From Planctomycetaceae bacterium (GTDB lineage Bacteria > Planctomycetota > Planctomycetia > Pirellulales > Pirellulaceae): a stretch of 64,000 nt of DNA. The DNA is taken from the NCBI GenBank assembly GCA_002726245.1, contig PBSM01000096.1, positions 1 through 64,000 of the forward strand, written 5' to 3'. Below are positions 17,091 through 25,736 of this stretch, in pieces (within the stretch, counting starts at the first letter, position 1; the number at the start of each line of letters is the position of its first letter). The notes under the pieces are model-generated. The model searched no databases, was not told the origin of the DNA, and saw nothing but the letters and a program-made list of their open reading frames with translations. Both the position numbers and the translations under genes were made by a program.

Positions 17091-18274
17091 TCATGCATCG
17101 GCGGCTTTCCGCACTTCGGCCTGCACGATTTGGGCATATGGGTTGTCGGGTTCCAGTTCGATCGCCTTGCGCACATCGGCCAGCGCTCGTTCCAGGTCAC
17201 CTTGTTTACGATAAGCGTTGGCGCGTTCAGCGTAGACCGAAGAACGGTTGGACAAGCGGATCTCGTCGAAGATCCTGTCGTCATCGGGGGCATCGGTCAG
17301 CGCAAGATACTTGGTAAAGTCCGCGACTGCCTCGGTGTAGGAGCTAGCTTCGGAATGGACGTCTCCGCGATTGCGGTAAATCGAATCGTCCTCGGGAACC
17401 AGCCGAATGGCCTCACTGTAGTCTGCAATGGCCCGATCGTACTGGTTGTCGAGTTGATAGAGAAAAGCGCGAGAGCAATAAACGTCCCCGCGCTCGGGAC
17501 ACGACTCAATGGCGATGCCGTACGTCGCGATTGCCTGGGAGTGGTTGCCACGGGAGGAACAGAAGTCGGCGACTTCGAGAAGCGATTCGATATTCCCTGG
17601 ATCCAGCCGGTTCGCTTCGCCGAAATGTGTGAGTGCCTCGCTCACATAACGCTCGCTGTCCTCATCGCCGAGATGCTCCGCGTACTTGCCTTTTTCAGAG
17701 CCGCCTGGCCCAAGGCCACTTGCTGTGCGGCGAGCTGTTTGTCCGTGGCTCCGCGTCCATCCGCGGTAATCGCAGCCGATTCGTACGGTCGATCGAGCGC
17801 AACGGCGAGCCATTGGGCAATCTTTTCCAGCGACTCGCACGCTTCCGCCGGATCTTCCTCGGGAATCAACCCGTGCAGGATTGCAAGCGAGTGGTCGGGT
17901 GTTTCGATTTCCAGCAACCCGGAATACTCCATCGGCTCCGTTTCATCGTCCGAGCGCTCCTCGACAGCCTTCACCCGTATCAGACGGATGTCGCGGAAAG
18001 GGTACTCGCGTTTGCGTAGACCGGAGCGCACGATCATTGCTTGCTGGTGCCAGTCGAAGGAAACCTCTTTCTTCGTTCCTCGGATTAGCCGATATGCCAA
18101 CAGACCGCCAGCCAAGCCACCCGCGGCGAACCCAGCGCGGCCTAGTCCAACGATGGCATGGCAAAGGCTGGCCGCCACCAGGCCCCCGACGGCTGCCCAA
18201 AGGGCGGGCAACCTTGGGCTGACAAACGCAACGTGTTCGCCGGGCTGCCATAGGACAACATCTTCCCGAATCAT
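17091..18274 (-). pseudogene. Membrane protein with PH-like and TPR parts, frameshifted
   Basis: The 5' part (ATG at 18272-18274) encodes two hydrophobic segments (about residues 22-65, Ala/Gly/Leu-rich), then a PH-like beta-rich domain (FDWHQQAMIVRSGLRKREYPF). Near 17691-17695 the sequence has a run of five A on the coding strand; after it the coding signal moves by one base into another frame, KYAEHLGDEDSERYV, which runs through at least four TPR-like repeats (ALTHFGEANRLDP, AIADYSEAIRLVP, ALADVRKAIELEP) to 17091. The combined product would be about 394 residues. A one-base indel in the A-run is the simplest explanation; recoding is less likely. Confidence 0.6.
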
Positions 18275-18456
18275 CCAAATGTCGGCGTCGTCCTTATCGA
18301 GTCCGTCATCCCCGGTTGGTCAAGCGCCATGTTCATTTTTCTCCGGCGTCGTGGAGTCCGCTTCAACGGTCAATCGATTGGCGCGAAGAGATCCTCGCGG
18401 ATGGGCGTCTTGCTGTTCCAGTTTTCTTTGCGGCTTCTCTCCAGTAGGTTATCAAT

Positions 18457-18476
18457 CCCCAGGTTGAAACCTGGGG
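18457..18476. repeat. Perfect palindromic hairpin
   Basis: An 8-bp stem (CCCCAGGT with ACCTGGGG) has a TGAA loop. It has no T tract, so a terminator role is unproven. Confidence 0.5.
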
Positions 18477-18586
18477 CTAATTGACCGGGTCCCTTTGGGA
18501 CAACGCTCGGAAACTATCGCCGAACGCTTACTACCCAAGATTCCGGTCTAATTGTTAGTTCGTTCCTTAGCATTGTCACATTCGTT

Positions 18587-18676
18587 AACGCGATCCCAAC
18601 GGGGAGCTAGACGTGGAAGCTCGCTCTCAAGCTCCCTCGACCCAACGGAGTTGTGTGCCTGGATCGCGTTCAACGA
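18587..18676. repeat. Nested imperfect inverted repeat upstream of accB
   Basis: Outer arms AACGCGATCC and GGATCGCGTT enclose inner arms around GGGAGCT and AGCTCCC. It is non-coding and resembles the other palindromic repeats of the window. Confidence 0.5.
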
Positions 18677-18821
18677 GCCACTTGCAGCCGTGAGCGGTAT
18701 AGTAGGGCCAACGCCTTGACGCTTCTTCTAGCGGCTATTAGAATCCGACCCAAGTTGTGTCACGGTATAGGTTTGTGCAAACACCAGCCTGCCGGCTGGA
18801 TAACTTACTGCGGAGCCAACG

Positions 18822-19340
18822 ATGGCCGATGAATCGCAAGGCGGAGATGTGTTCGACGAAGAACGTCTCTGTCGCCTGATCGAACTGATGAAGGAACATG
18901 ATCTCGAAGAGATCGACCTGCAGGAAGAAGACCAGCGGATCTGTCTGCGACGGAACGTTGGAGGCGGTGTGACTGCTGGAGGCTATCCCCCGCCAGGCTT
19001 TGCAGCTCCCTATCCTGCTCCGGCGCCGCCACCTGCTCCGACACTCGTCGCGCAGTCGATTGCTGCCACCACTGCCGCCAGCGGTGACGGCGACAATATC
19101 ACCGTGATAACAAGCCCGATGGTCGGGACGTTCTACACGAAACCGAATCCGAATTCGCCGACTTACGTCAAAGTTGGCGATCACGTCGATCCCGAAAAGA
19201 CGATCTGCATCATTGAAGCGATGAAGGTCTTCAGCGAGATCCCCGCCGAGATCAGCGGTCGGATTGTCGCCGTGCTCGTCCAAAACGAAGAACCGATCGA
19301 GTTCGGCACGCCTCTGTTCAAAGTCGATACGCAAGCGTAG
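18822..19340 (+). CDS. accB: Acetyl-CoA carboxylase biotin carboxyl carrier protein
   Basis: A 172-residue carrier protein for the first step of fatty-acid synthesis. The N-terminal helix region (residues 10-45) is followed by a Pro/Ala-rich flexible linker (55-90). The C-terminal biotinyl domain (95-170) has the biotinylation motif EAMKV with the target Lys at 135; the usual second Met is Val, which biotin ligases often accept. GGAG lies 5 bases before the ATG. accC follows after 79 bases, the standard accBC arrangement. Confidence 0.95.
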   Translation: MADESQGGDVFDEERLCRLIELMKEHDLEEIDLQEEDQRICLRRNVGGGVTAGGYPPPGFAAPYPAPAPPPAPTLVAQSIAATTAASGDGDNITVITSPMVGTFYTKPNPNSPTYVKVGDHVDPEKTICIIEAMKVFSEIPAEISGRIVAVLVQNEEPIEFGTPLFKVDTQA

Positions 19341-19419
19341 GAGAGGGAGTAGGCAGTTGGCTGTAGGGAATAGTGGTTTTCTTCTCCTACTGCCTACTAC
19401 CTACTACCTACTACTCCCC
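19341..19419 (+). promoter_or_regulatory. accB-accC spacer with alternative base-pairing and no ribosome site next to accC
   Basis: GGGAGTAG at 19345-19352 is complementary to CTACTCCC at 19411-19418, just before the accC ATG. AGTAGGCAG at 19348-19356 is also complementary to CTGCCTACT at 19390-19398. The two pairings overlap and exclude each other. The spacer has tandem CTACTAC units and no purine-rich ribosome site beside accC, so structure may control accC translation. Confidence 0.4.
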
Positions 19420-20766
19420 ATGTACAAACGCATCCTGATCGCAAACCGAGGTGAGATTGCTCAGCGGGTGATCCGCGCCTGTCGGGAGATGGGGATCGAG
19501 ACAGTTGCGATCTTCAGCGAAGGTGATCGCGGCAGCGCCTACTTGGAGTTAGCCGACGAGACCTATTGCATTGGGCCGGCGAAGTCGGCCCAGAGCTACC
19601 TAAAGATCGATCGAGTCATCAGCGCGGCGGAAGTCGGCAATGTCGAAGCGATTCATCCCGGGTATGGTTTCCTCGCGGAGAACGCTCATTTCAACGAAAT
19701 CTGTCGCAGTTGCAAGATCGACTTTATCGGGCCCACTCCCGAAGCGATGGAGATGCTGGGCGATAAGAACACAGCTCGAGGAATCGCTCGCGAAGCCAAC
19801 GTCTCAGTCGTACCTGGCAGCGACGGATTGCTGGAAGACGAAGAGACGGCGGTCAAGGTCGCGCATGAAATTGGCTTTCCGGTGCTGATCAAGGCGACAG
19901 CCGGCGGTGGCGGCCAAGGGATGCGAGTCGCAGCGAATGAGTTAGTGCTGAAGACAGCGGTGCAACAAGCTCAGACAGAAGCGGCGGCGGCGTTCGGAAA
20001 TGCTGGCGTCTATCTCGAGAAGTACATCGAGCGGCCTCGGCACGTCGAAGTGCAAGTTATCGCCGATCATCACGGCAACGCCGTACATCTCTGGGAACGC
20101 GAGTGCTCGACGCAACGGCGGCACCAAAAGCTGATCGAAGAGAGCCCGGCTCCCAACTTGCCGCAGGAAAGACGGCAAGAGATGTGTGAAGCGGCGGTTC
20201 GGCTGATTAAGAACTGCAACTACACGAACGCCGGAACGGTTGAGTTCATCGTCGATAAGGAAAACAACTTCTACTTTATCGAAGTTAACGCTCGCATTCA
20301 GGTCGAACATCCAGTTTCTGAAATGGTCACTGGGATCGATCTGATCCAATCGCAAATTGCGGTTGCTGCCGGTGAGCCACTACCGTTCAAGCAAGAAGAC
20401 ATTGAGCAACGCGGTGCGGCGATCGAATGCCGGATCAACGCCGAGGATCCCGACCACAACTTCCGACCGAGCCCCGGAAAGATCACTCGCATGTTCGTCC
20501 CCGGCGGTCCCGGTGTTCGCTTCGAATCGCACGCCCATCAAGGCTATGTCGTCCCACCTCACTACGACTCGATGATCGGTAAACTGATCGTCCATCAACC
20601 GACACGGGCACAAGCTATCGCGTGCATGCTCCGCGCCCTCGACGAGCTTCGCATCGAAGGCATCGCCACGACGGCGTCCTTCCACAAGCAAGTCCTTCAG
20701 CACTCTGAATTCGCTGAAGGCCGCGTTGACACGAGCTTTGTGGAACGCGTGTTCTTGAACGATTAA
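19420..20766 (+). CDS. accC: Acetyl-CoA carboxylase biotin carboxylase subunit
   Basis: A 448-residue ATP-grasp enzyme that carboxylates the biotin on AccB with bicarbonate and ATP. It starts [16 protein letters not shown], the invariant family opening. The ATP-binding glycine-rich [12 protein letters not shown] loop is at about residues 158-169, the catalytic [16 protein letters not shown] block at about 286-301 and the C-terminal biotin carboxylase domain reaches SFVERVF. The length matches E. coli AccC (449). The frame is open upstream inside accB, but the MYKRIL start at 19420 is certain by homology. It is probably co-transcribed with accB. Confidence 0.96.
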   Translation: MYKRILIANRGEIAQRVIRACREMGIETVAIFSEGDRGSAYLELADETYCIGPAKSAQSYLKIDRVISAAEVGNVEAIHPGYGFLAENAHFNEICRSCKIDFIGPTPEAMEMLGDKNTARGIAREANVSVVPGSDGLLEDEETAVKVAHEIGFPVLIKATAGGGGQGMRVAANELVLKTAVQQAQTEAAAAFGNAGVYLEKYIERPRHVEVQVIADHHGNAVHLWERECSTQRRHQKLIEESPAPNLPQERRQEMCEAAVRLIKNCNYTNAGTVEFIVDKENNFYFIEVNARIQVEHPVSEMVTGIDLIQSQIAVAAGEPLPFKQEDIEQRGAAIECRINAEDPDHNFRPSPGKITRMFVPGGPGVRFESHAHQGYVVPPHYDSMIGKLIVHQPTRAQAIACMLRALDELRIEGIATTASFHKQVLQHSEFAEGRVDTSFVERVFLND

Positions 20767-20900
20767 CTCCACAGTCGCATCGTCTCACGTTAATCCGTTT
20801 CGCTCGGTCGCCGGTCCGTCCTTGGCGAACCTCAGACCTACAAATAGAATCGAGGGTTCGCATGTTGGTGCCGGTAGGCAAGTTGATGGAGAGTTAAGCG

Positions 20901-22211
20901 ATGGAGAACACACTCAACAGACCTCCGAAGCAGGATTCACCGTTCCAACGTGTCGCTATTCTGTTCGCGGGTGGTCCGGCTCCAGCGGCAAACGCGGTGA
21001 TTTCGACTTGTGCCACATCTTTTTTGCGGAATGACATCCAGGTCTTGGGGATCAAGCATGGGTATTCCAGCTTGATTGACTATTCAACTGACAAGCCGCT
21101 CGAGGCGGGGAAGGACTTCATTGTTCTCGACCATCCGATCTTGAAGCGGACTCGCAATTCGCAAGGCATCTTGATTGGGACGGCTCGGGCCAATCCCGGC
21201 AAGAGCGTTTCTCACCCTGCGCATTTCGACGACGCGGAAAAGGTTGCGCCCCTGAAGCGGACTTATGAAGGACTCTGCTCGCTCAAGGTCGATGCATTGA
21301 TTTCGATCGGCGGCGACGACACGCTCAAGACCGCCAACAAATTCAAGATGTATCAGGATCGGTTGCCGGCTGATGCCAAGCGGATCCCGATCGTACACCT
21401 GCCGAAAACAATCGATAACGACTATCACGGCATCGATTTCACGTTCGGCTTCTTTACGGCTGTCGATACGTTAGCCACGGAGATTCGCAATCTGTTGCAC
21501 GATGGCGAGGCGAGCCGCGCGTACTTCCTGGCCGAAACGATGGGACGATCCGCCGGTTGGTTAGCGTATGGTGCGGCGATCGCCGGCGAGGCAAGCTTGG
21601 TGATCAGCGTCGAAGATATCACCGGCGACTTGTGCGATGAAGAAACGATCACCGACCCGCGGACAGGCGAAGCAACGACTCGCGCCGTGATGCATGTCGA
21701 TCGAGTGATCAACCGCATTGTGCGAATGATGGAGGCGCGCGAGGAAGAAGGCAAACAGTATGGCGTAATTGTCATTGCCGAAGGGTTAGCCGAGTTCTTA
21801 CCCGCGAAGTACCTGGAAGGAATTCCACGCGACGATCACGGACACATCTCGATCTCAGAAGTCGAACTTGGACGGATGTTCGCCAAGCTTGTTGCCGATG
21901 CCTATAAGGCAGAGACGGGGCGCACTCGCAAAGTTAATGGTCTGCAGCTTGGGTACGAGTCGCGTTGTGCTCAGCCCAATGCCTTCGATGTGATGCTGGG
22001 CAGTCAGCTTGGCGTTGGTGCTTATCGAGCTTTGGTCCAAGAGAATCTGAACGGCGTGCTGGTGTCCGTATCGGGCCAACTCGAATTACACTACGAGCCG
22101 TTCGAGGAGCTTATCGATCCCGAAACACTCGTTACCAAGGTTCGCTACATCCAAACGGGTTGCGACTTCCACAGCTTGGCTCGGTTCTTGGAGACCGACG
22201 CTAACGATTAG
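20901..22211 (+). CDS. pfp: Pyrophosphate-type 6-phosphofructokinase
   Basis: A 436-residue phosphofructokinase-family enzyme, converting fructose 6-phosphate to the 1,6-bisphosphate in glycolysis. SIGGDDT (GGDD at residues 137-140) carries Asp where ATP-dependent enzymes have Gly (GGDG), and HLPKTIDNDYHG (PKTIDND 168-174) has the Lys of the pyrophosphate-dependent group. These two marks argue for PPi as donor, making the step reversible. The ETMGRSAGWLA motif near 216 is conserved. AGAGTTAAGC precedes the ATG. A terminator-like hairpin follows at 22269. Confidence 0.9.
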   Translation: MENTLNRPPKQDSPFQRVAILFAGGPAPAANAVISTCATSFLRNDIQVLGIKHGYSSLIDYSTDKPLEAGKDFIVLDHPILKRTRNSQGILIGTARANPGKSVSHPAHFDDAEKVAPLKRTYEGLCSLKVDALISIGGDDTLKTANKFKMYQDRLPADAKRIPIVHLPKTIDNDYHGIDFTFGFFTAVDTLATEIRNLLHDGEASRAYFLAETMGRSAGWLAYGAAIAGEASLVISVEDITGDLCDEETITDPRTGEATTRAVMHVDRVINRIVRMMEAREEEGKQYGVIVIAEGLAEFLPAKYLEGIPRDDHGHISISEVELGRMFAKLVADAYKAETGRTRKVNGLQLGYESRCAQPNAFDVMLGSQLGVGAYRALVQENLNGVLVSVSGQLELHYEPFEELIDPETLVTKVRYIQTGCDFHSLARFLETDAND

Positions 22212-22268
22212 TCCCCCCCACTGCACAGTCAAGTTTCGTTTCGTAACGCCTTTTCAATCCGAAATGAA

Positions 22269-22314
22269 ACGCCGCCCGCCACAAAGCGATGTGGAGTCGC
22301 AGGTCGGGCGGCGT
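22269..22314. terminator. Terminator-like hairpin between convergent genes
   Basis: ACGCCGCCCG at 22269-22278 and CGGGCGGCGT at 22305-22314 are perfect complements around a 26-base loop. It lies between the ends of pfp and the DUF1990 remnant and could serve both strands, with weak flanking T or A. Confidence 0.55.
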
Positions 22315-22316
22315 AT

Positions 22317-22910
22317 TCAACGAGTAACGCGTTCAGACGGCGCAGTCGCCCGCTGCATTGCTTCGCAAGACAAGCGGCGAAAGCGTGCTTGCCCCAGCCG
22401 GACGATTGGATATCCGAGATGAGTCACCAGGTGATTGGGTCGTGAAATGGCGCAGATCTCGTACGACACAGAATCGTCTTCAGGCTTCCACTCGACGACG
22501 AACGCTTCCTCGCCGCATTCGATATGTCCCGGCAGCGTCCGTAGGCGAAACCAAACCGTTTGGGGTCGTCGATCGTATAGACAATTCGGCAAGGATGCAG
22601 CGTCCAAAACGGGCCCGCACGAAACTGTACGGCGACCGAAGCTCCTCGTTCGATCCGTGTGTCCGGCCAATAGAGCGTTGTCATTGCGTGGTCAAACATC
22701 TTCCAAGACTCGATAGCTTGCTTCGCCTGCTCGAAGACATCGCGCCCCGCGCCCAAACAGATTTGTGCGCGATCACGATCGAAGCCGCGCGGAGTTTCGT
22801 TGCGCTGTGTGATACCTTGGGCCTTGGGCAGAGTACGAGAACGGTTCTCGCTTCTGAGTCATCAAGTAGCGGATCACCGCAGCTTCGGTCGGTCGAGTCA
22901 GTGCAAGCAT
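22317..22910 (-). pseudogene. DUF1990 family gene, broken twice
   Basis: ATG at 22908-22910 begins MLALTRPTEAAVIRYLMTQK..PFSYSAQG, the N-terminus of DUF1990 proteins. At about 22820-22835 a 7-base unit (GCCCAAG) is directly duplicated and shifts the frame; removing one copy restores GITQRNETPRGFDRDRAQ and then LGAGRDVFEQAKQAIESWKMFD. A second shift of one missing base near 22538 separates FGFAYG from TLPGHIECGEEAFVVEW and the rest (ISRPNHLVTHLGYPIVRLGQ). The intact product would be about 195 residues, with unknown biochemical role. Confidence 0.75.
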
Positions 22911-23040
22911 GTCGCTTTGTCCTTCGTCCGGTTGCCTATTCGAACAACCGCACAGGCACGCTAAAGTTAACGGCCGCGGAAGCAATCTTGACCCATCAAC
23001 GTATTGCCGGTACGTTGCCCGACCGGAGGAAGTAGCTCGG

Positions 23041-24172
23041 ATGGATCGATATGAGGTTGTCGTGGTCGGCGCGGGGCTGGCAGGCTTGACTTGCTCGCGG
23101 TGGCTTGCCGAGCGAGGCTCGAAAGTCCTTCTGGTCGATCGAAACAACCGGCATCTTTGTACGCCGCACGCTGGAAGACTTCTCGCTGCCAGCCGATTGC
23201 CTGGGCCCACCCGTTCGTGATGTGAAGCTCTACTCACCGCGACGCCGCACGATGAGTCTGTCGAGCGAGCACGACGAGTTCCGCGCGGGCAAAATGGGAC
23301 CGCTTTATCTTGGCTTGTTGGAGGCTGCGGTGAGCGCGGGCGTCCAGTGGTCTCCATCGACAAGCTTCCAGCGGACGACAGATCATGACGACGGCGTGCG
23401 GATTGAATTGGACACGCACGGTCGTCGCAAGACGATCCTGTCGCGCTACATCATCGGTGCCGACGGAGCTAACTCGCGCGTGGCTCGCGAACTGGGGCTC
23501 AGCCAAAATCGCGAGTGGATCGTTGGTGTCGAAGAAGTGTACGACAGCGTCGCGTTGAACGATCCACCTTGCTTGCATTGTTTCCTCGATCCAGAATTGG
23601 CACCGGGATATATTGCGTGGCTGGCACACGACGGAGAAGAACTGAACATTGGCGTTGGTGGATACGGCAACCAGTTCGATCCGAATGCTCGCCTGCAGCA
23701 GTTTCGCGAAGAGGCCCGCCAGTATTTCAGCCTGTCAGGATTGAAGCTCACTGAACGACGTGGTGGTCGCATTCCGATAGGAGGCATCTTGCCTGAGATT
23801 GTTAATTCGAGCGGATTGCTTCTCGGTGATGCTGCCGGAGCCGTCTCCCCACTAACCGCTGGTGGGCTCGATCCTTGTCTGCGGCAGTCAGCGCTGGCAG
23901 TGCAAGTTATCACCGAGTTTCTCAACGGCGGCGATGTCACGACGCTGGATCGCTACCGGAGCATACCGTTCCGAAAACGCTTTCGCTTTCGAAATCTGTT
24001 ACGTCGCGGCCTATCGAGCATCCGCAGGCGAGGTATGGCCGAGTTTGCCTTTCTCGCCCTGAGAACGTTCCCCTTCAACCGGATCGCCCAACACGTCTTC
24101 TTCGGTCGCAGCTCCTTTCCTCTCAAGGAATGCGAGCTCCCATCGGCTGTCGCATATCGCAACGTCGGTTAA
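23041..24172 (+). pseudogene. FAD-dependent oxidoreductase (geranylgeranyl-reductase-like), frameshifted
   Basis: GGAGGAAG precedes an ATG at 23041 that opens with the dinucleotide-binding motif VVVVGAGLAGLTCSRWLAERG. After KVLLVDR (near 23140) the expected residues before the conserved TTGIFVRRTLEDF are missing and the frame changes, so a small deletion occurred. The second frame then runs intact to 24172 with IIGADGANSRVAREL and LLLGDAAGAVSPLTAGG, both FAD-binding motifs of the GGR/UbiH-like group. The family reduces isoprenoid chains or hydroxylates aromatics. As written no full-length enzyme can form. Confidence 0.75.
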
Positions 24173-24264
24173 TGTAGGTCCGCATCTCCGACACGATGCT
24201 ACTAGCAATTCGCCAACGCGCAAGCGATACTGCGATGGCACGTTCACAATGCGGAGCCAGCGTT

Positions 24265-25689
24265 ATGAAGAAGCTTTGCCTCACAGGCCTGTTGGTCTGT
24301 CTGTTTGTTTTATCTGTCTCGATTCTCACTGCTGCTGACTCGCCGCCGAACTTCGTGGTGTTTCTAGCCGATGACCTCGGTTGGGGTGACCTGGCGTGTT
24401 ATGGCCACCCGCAGATCAAGACACCGAACCTGGATGCCTTCGCCAAGCAAGGTGTTCGCTTCACGCAATGTTACTCCGCGTGTGGCGTCTGCTCGCCGTC
24501 GCGCTCGTCGATTCTGACCGGACGCACGCCGTATCGGAATGGTGTGTTTCGTTGGATTCCTGAGAAGCACGAAGTTCATCTGCGCACCAGCGAGATCACG
24601 ATCGCGGAACTGCTGAAGGACCGACGATATACAACATGTCACGTTGGAAAGTGGCATCTCAACGGGTACTTCAACTCGCCCGAGCACCCTCAGCCGAGCG
24701 ACCACGGGTTCGACCATTGGTTCGCGACACAGAACAACGCCGGGCCCACTCACAAGAACCCGACGAACTTCGTTCGCAACGGAAAGCCGGTCGGGCTACT
24801 GGAAGGATACTCTGCCCCTCTCGTTGCTGAGGAAGGAATCCACTGGTTACGTGAATTGCGGGATCCGAAGAAGCCCTTCTACCTCAACATCTGGACGCAC
24901 GAACCGCATCTTCCGATCGAATCCGATCCGCAGTTCATGGACTTGTATCCGGGAGACGACGTCGGGCTTCGGCAACATCATGGCAATGTGACTCAACTCG
25001 ATCACGCCTTCGGAAAGGTGATGGCCGCGCTGAAGGAACTGGATCTTGTTGACAACACGGTTGTATTCTTCACGTCCGACAACGGACCCGAAGGAAGCGG
25101 CAAGCCGGACCTGAAGAATCCTGGTTCGCAGCGCGATCGCACCCGCGGATCGACGGGTGGCCTGCGTGGACGCAAACGTGATGACTACGAGGGTGGTATT
25201 CGAGTCGCAGGCATGGTGCGTTGGCCAGGCCAAATCCAACCTGGAACGATCAGCAAGACGCCCGTCATCGGTAGCGACATCTTTGCCACGATGTGCGAAA
25301 TCGCTGATATTCCACTACCGCGGGATCGCGTCATCGACGGTGCCAGCATGTTGCCGGCATTCGACAATCAACCGATCAAGCGGACGAAGCCGCTGTACTG
25401 GCGAACCCACATCTCGTCACCTGATTCGCGAGTCGCCGTTCGCATCGGCGATTGGAAGATCGTTGCGGATCAGTCGTTGAAGAAGTTCCAATTGTTCAAC
25501 TTGAAGGACGACGAGCGCGAGACGACCGACCTCGCTCAGAAGCACGCTGACAAGTTCGCGGAGATGAAAAGGACATTGCTCGCGATGGATGCCGAAGTCC
25601 TCGCCGACGGCCCCGACTGGTGGAAGAAGGAGCAACCGGAAGATCGTCGCCGTCGCGCGAAGAAGAAACAAAAGAGAGCATCTAAGTGA
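24265..25689 (+). CDS. Secreted sulfatase (formylglycine type)
   Basis: A 474-residue arylsulfatase-family enzyme that removes sulfate esters, in planctomycetes typically from algal or host polysaccharides. A signal peptide is visible at residues 1-24 (LTGLLVCLFVLSVSILTAA). VVFLADDLGWGD (31-42) supplies the metal ligands, and CSPSR at 76-80 is the C-x-P-x-R motif whose Cys76 becomes formylglycine. HVGKWHLNG and FFTSDNGPEG are further family marks. The C-terminus is very Lys/Arg-rich. GTG/ATG codons upstream extend the frame to 24196, but the signal peptide and a GGAG site favour 24265. The next gene begins 47 bases later, so the two are likely an operon. Confidence 0.93.
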   Translation: MKKLCLTGLLVCLFVLSVSILTAADSPPNFVVFLADDLGWGDLACYGHPQIKTPNLDAFAKQGVRFTQCYSACGVCSPSRSSILTGRTPYRNGVFRWIPEKHEVHLRTSEITIAELLKDRRYTTCHVGKWHLNGYFNSPEHPQPSDHGFDHWFATQNNAGPTHKNPTNFVRNGKPVGLLEGYSAPLVAEEGIHWLRELRDPKKPFYLNIWTHEPHLPIESDPQFMDLYPGDDVGLRQHHGNVTQLDHAFGKVMAALKELDLVDNTVVFFTSDNGPEGSGKPDLKNPGSQRDRTRGSTGGLRGRKRDDYEGGIRVAGMVRWPGQIQPGTISKTPVIGSDIFATMCEIADIPLPRDRVIDGASMLPAFDNQPIKRTKPLYWRTHISSPDSRVAVRIGDWKIVADQSLKKFQLFNLKDDERETTDLAQKHADKFAEMKRTLLAMDAEVLADGPDWWKKEQPEDRRRRAKKKQKRASK

Positions 25690-25736
25690 CAAAGGAGCTT
25701 CGTAGCCAGTTCTGGCACCCGATCCGAAAGACCCTC

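Larger units (their letters stand above)
18275..18821. other. Gene-free region with hairpins
   Basis: I find no confident gene. Hairpins lie at 18457-18476 (perfect CCCCAGGTT..AACCTGGGG) and between about 18590 and 18680, where ACGCGATCC and GGATCGCGT form the outer arms. The accB promoter must lie near the 3' end, but I see no strong consensus. Confidence 0.45.

Noticed and set aside
17691-17695. Programmed -1 frameshift in the PH-like/TPR gene
   Set aside because: The site reads G AAA AAG instead of the efficient A AAA AAG, and no stimulating pseudoknot is evident. An indel is simpler, so it is kept only as a possibility.
18275-18440. Minus-strand coding tail before the PH-like/TPR gene
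   Set aside because: Short frames end here with plausible-looking residues, but there is no start, no family match and no consistent frame.
17130-18467. 445-codon open frame on the plus strand
   Set aside because: It is antisense to the PH-like/TPR gene and to intergenic repeats, its product lacks recognisable motifs and it is rich in Ser/Arg/Ala as expected from a shadow frame.
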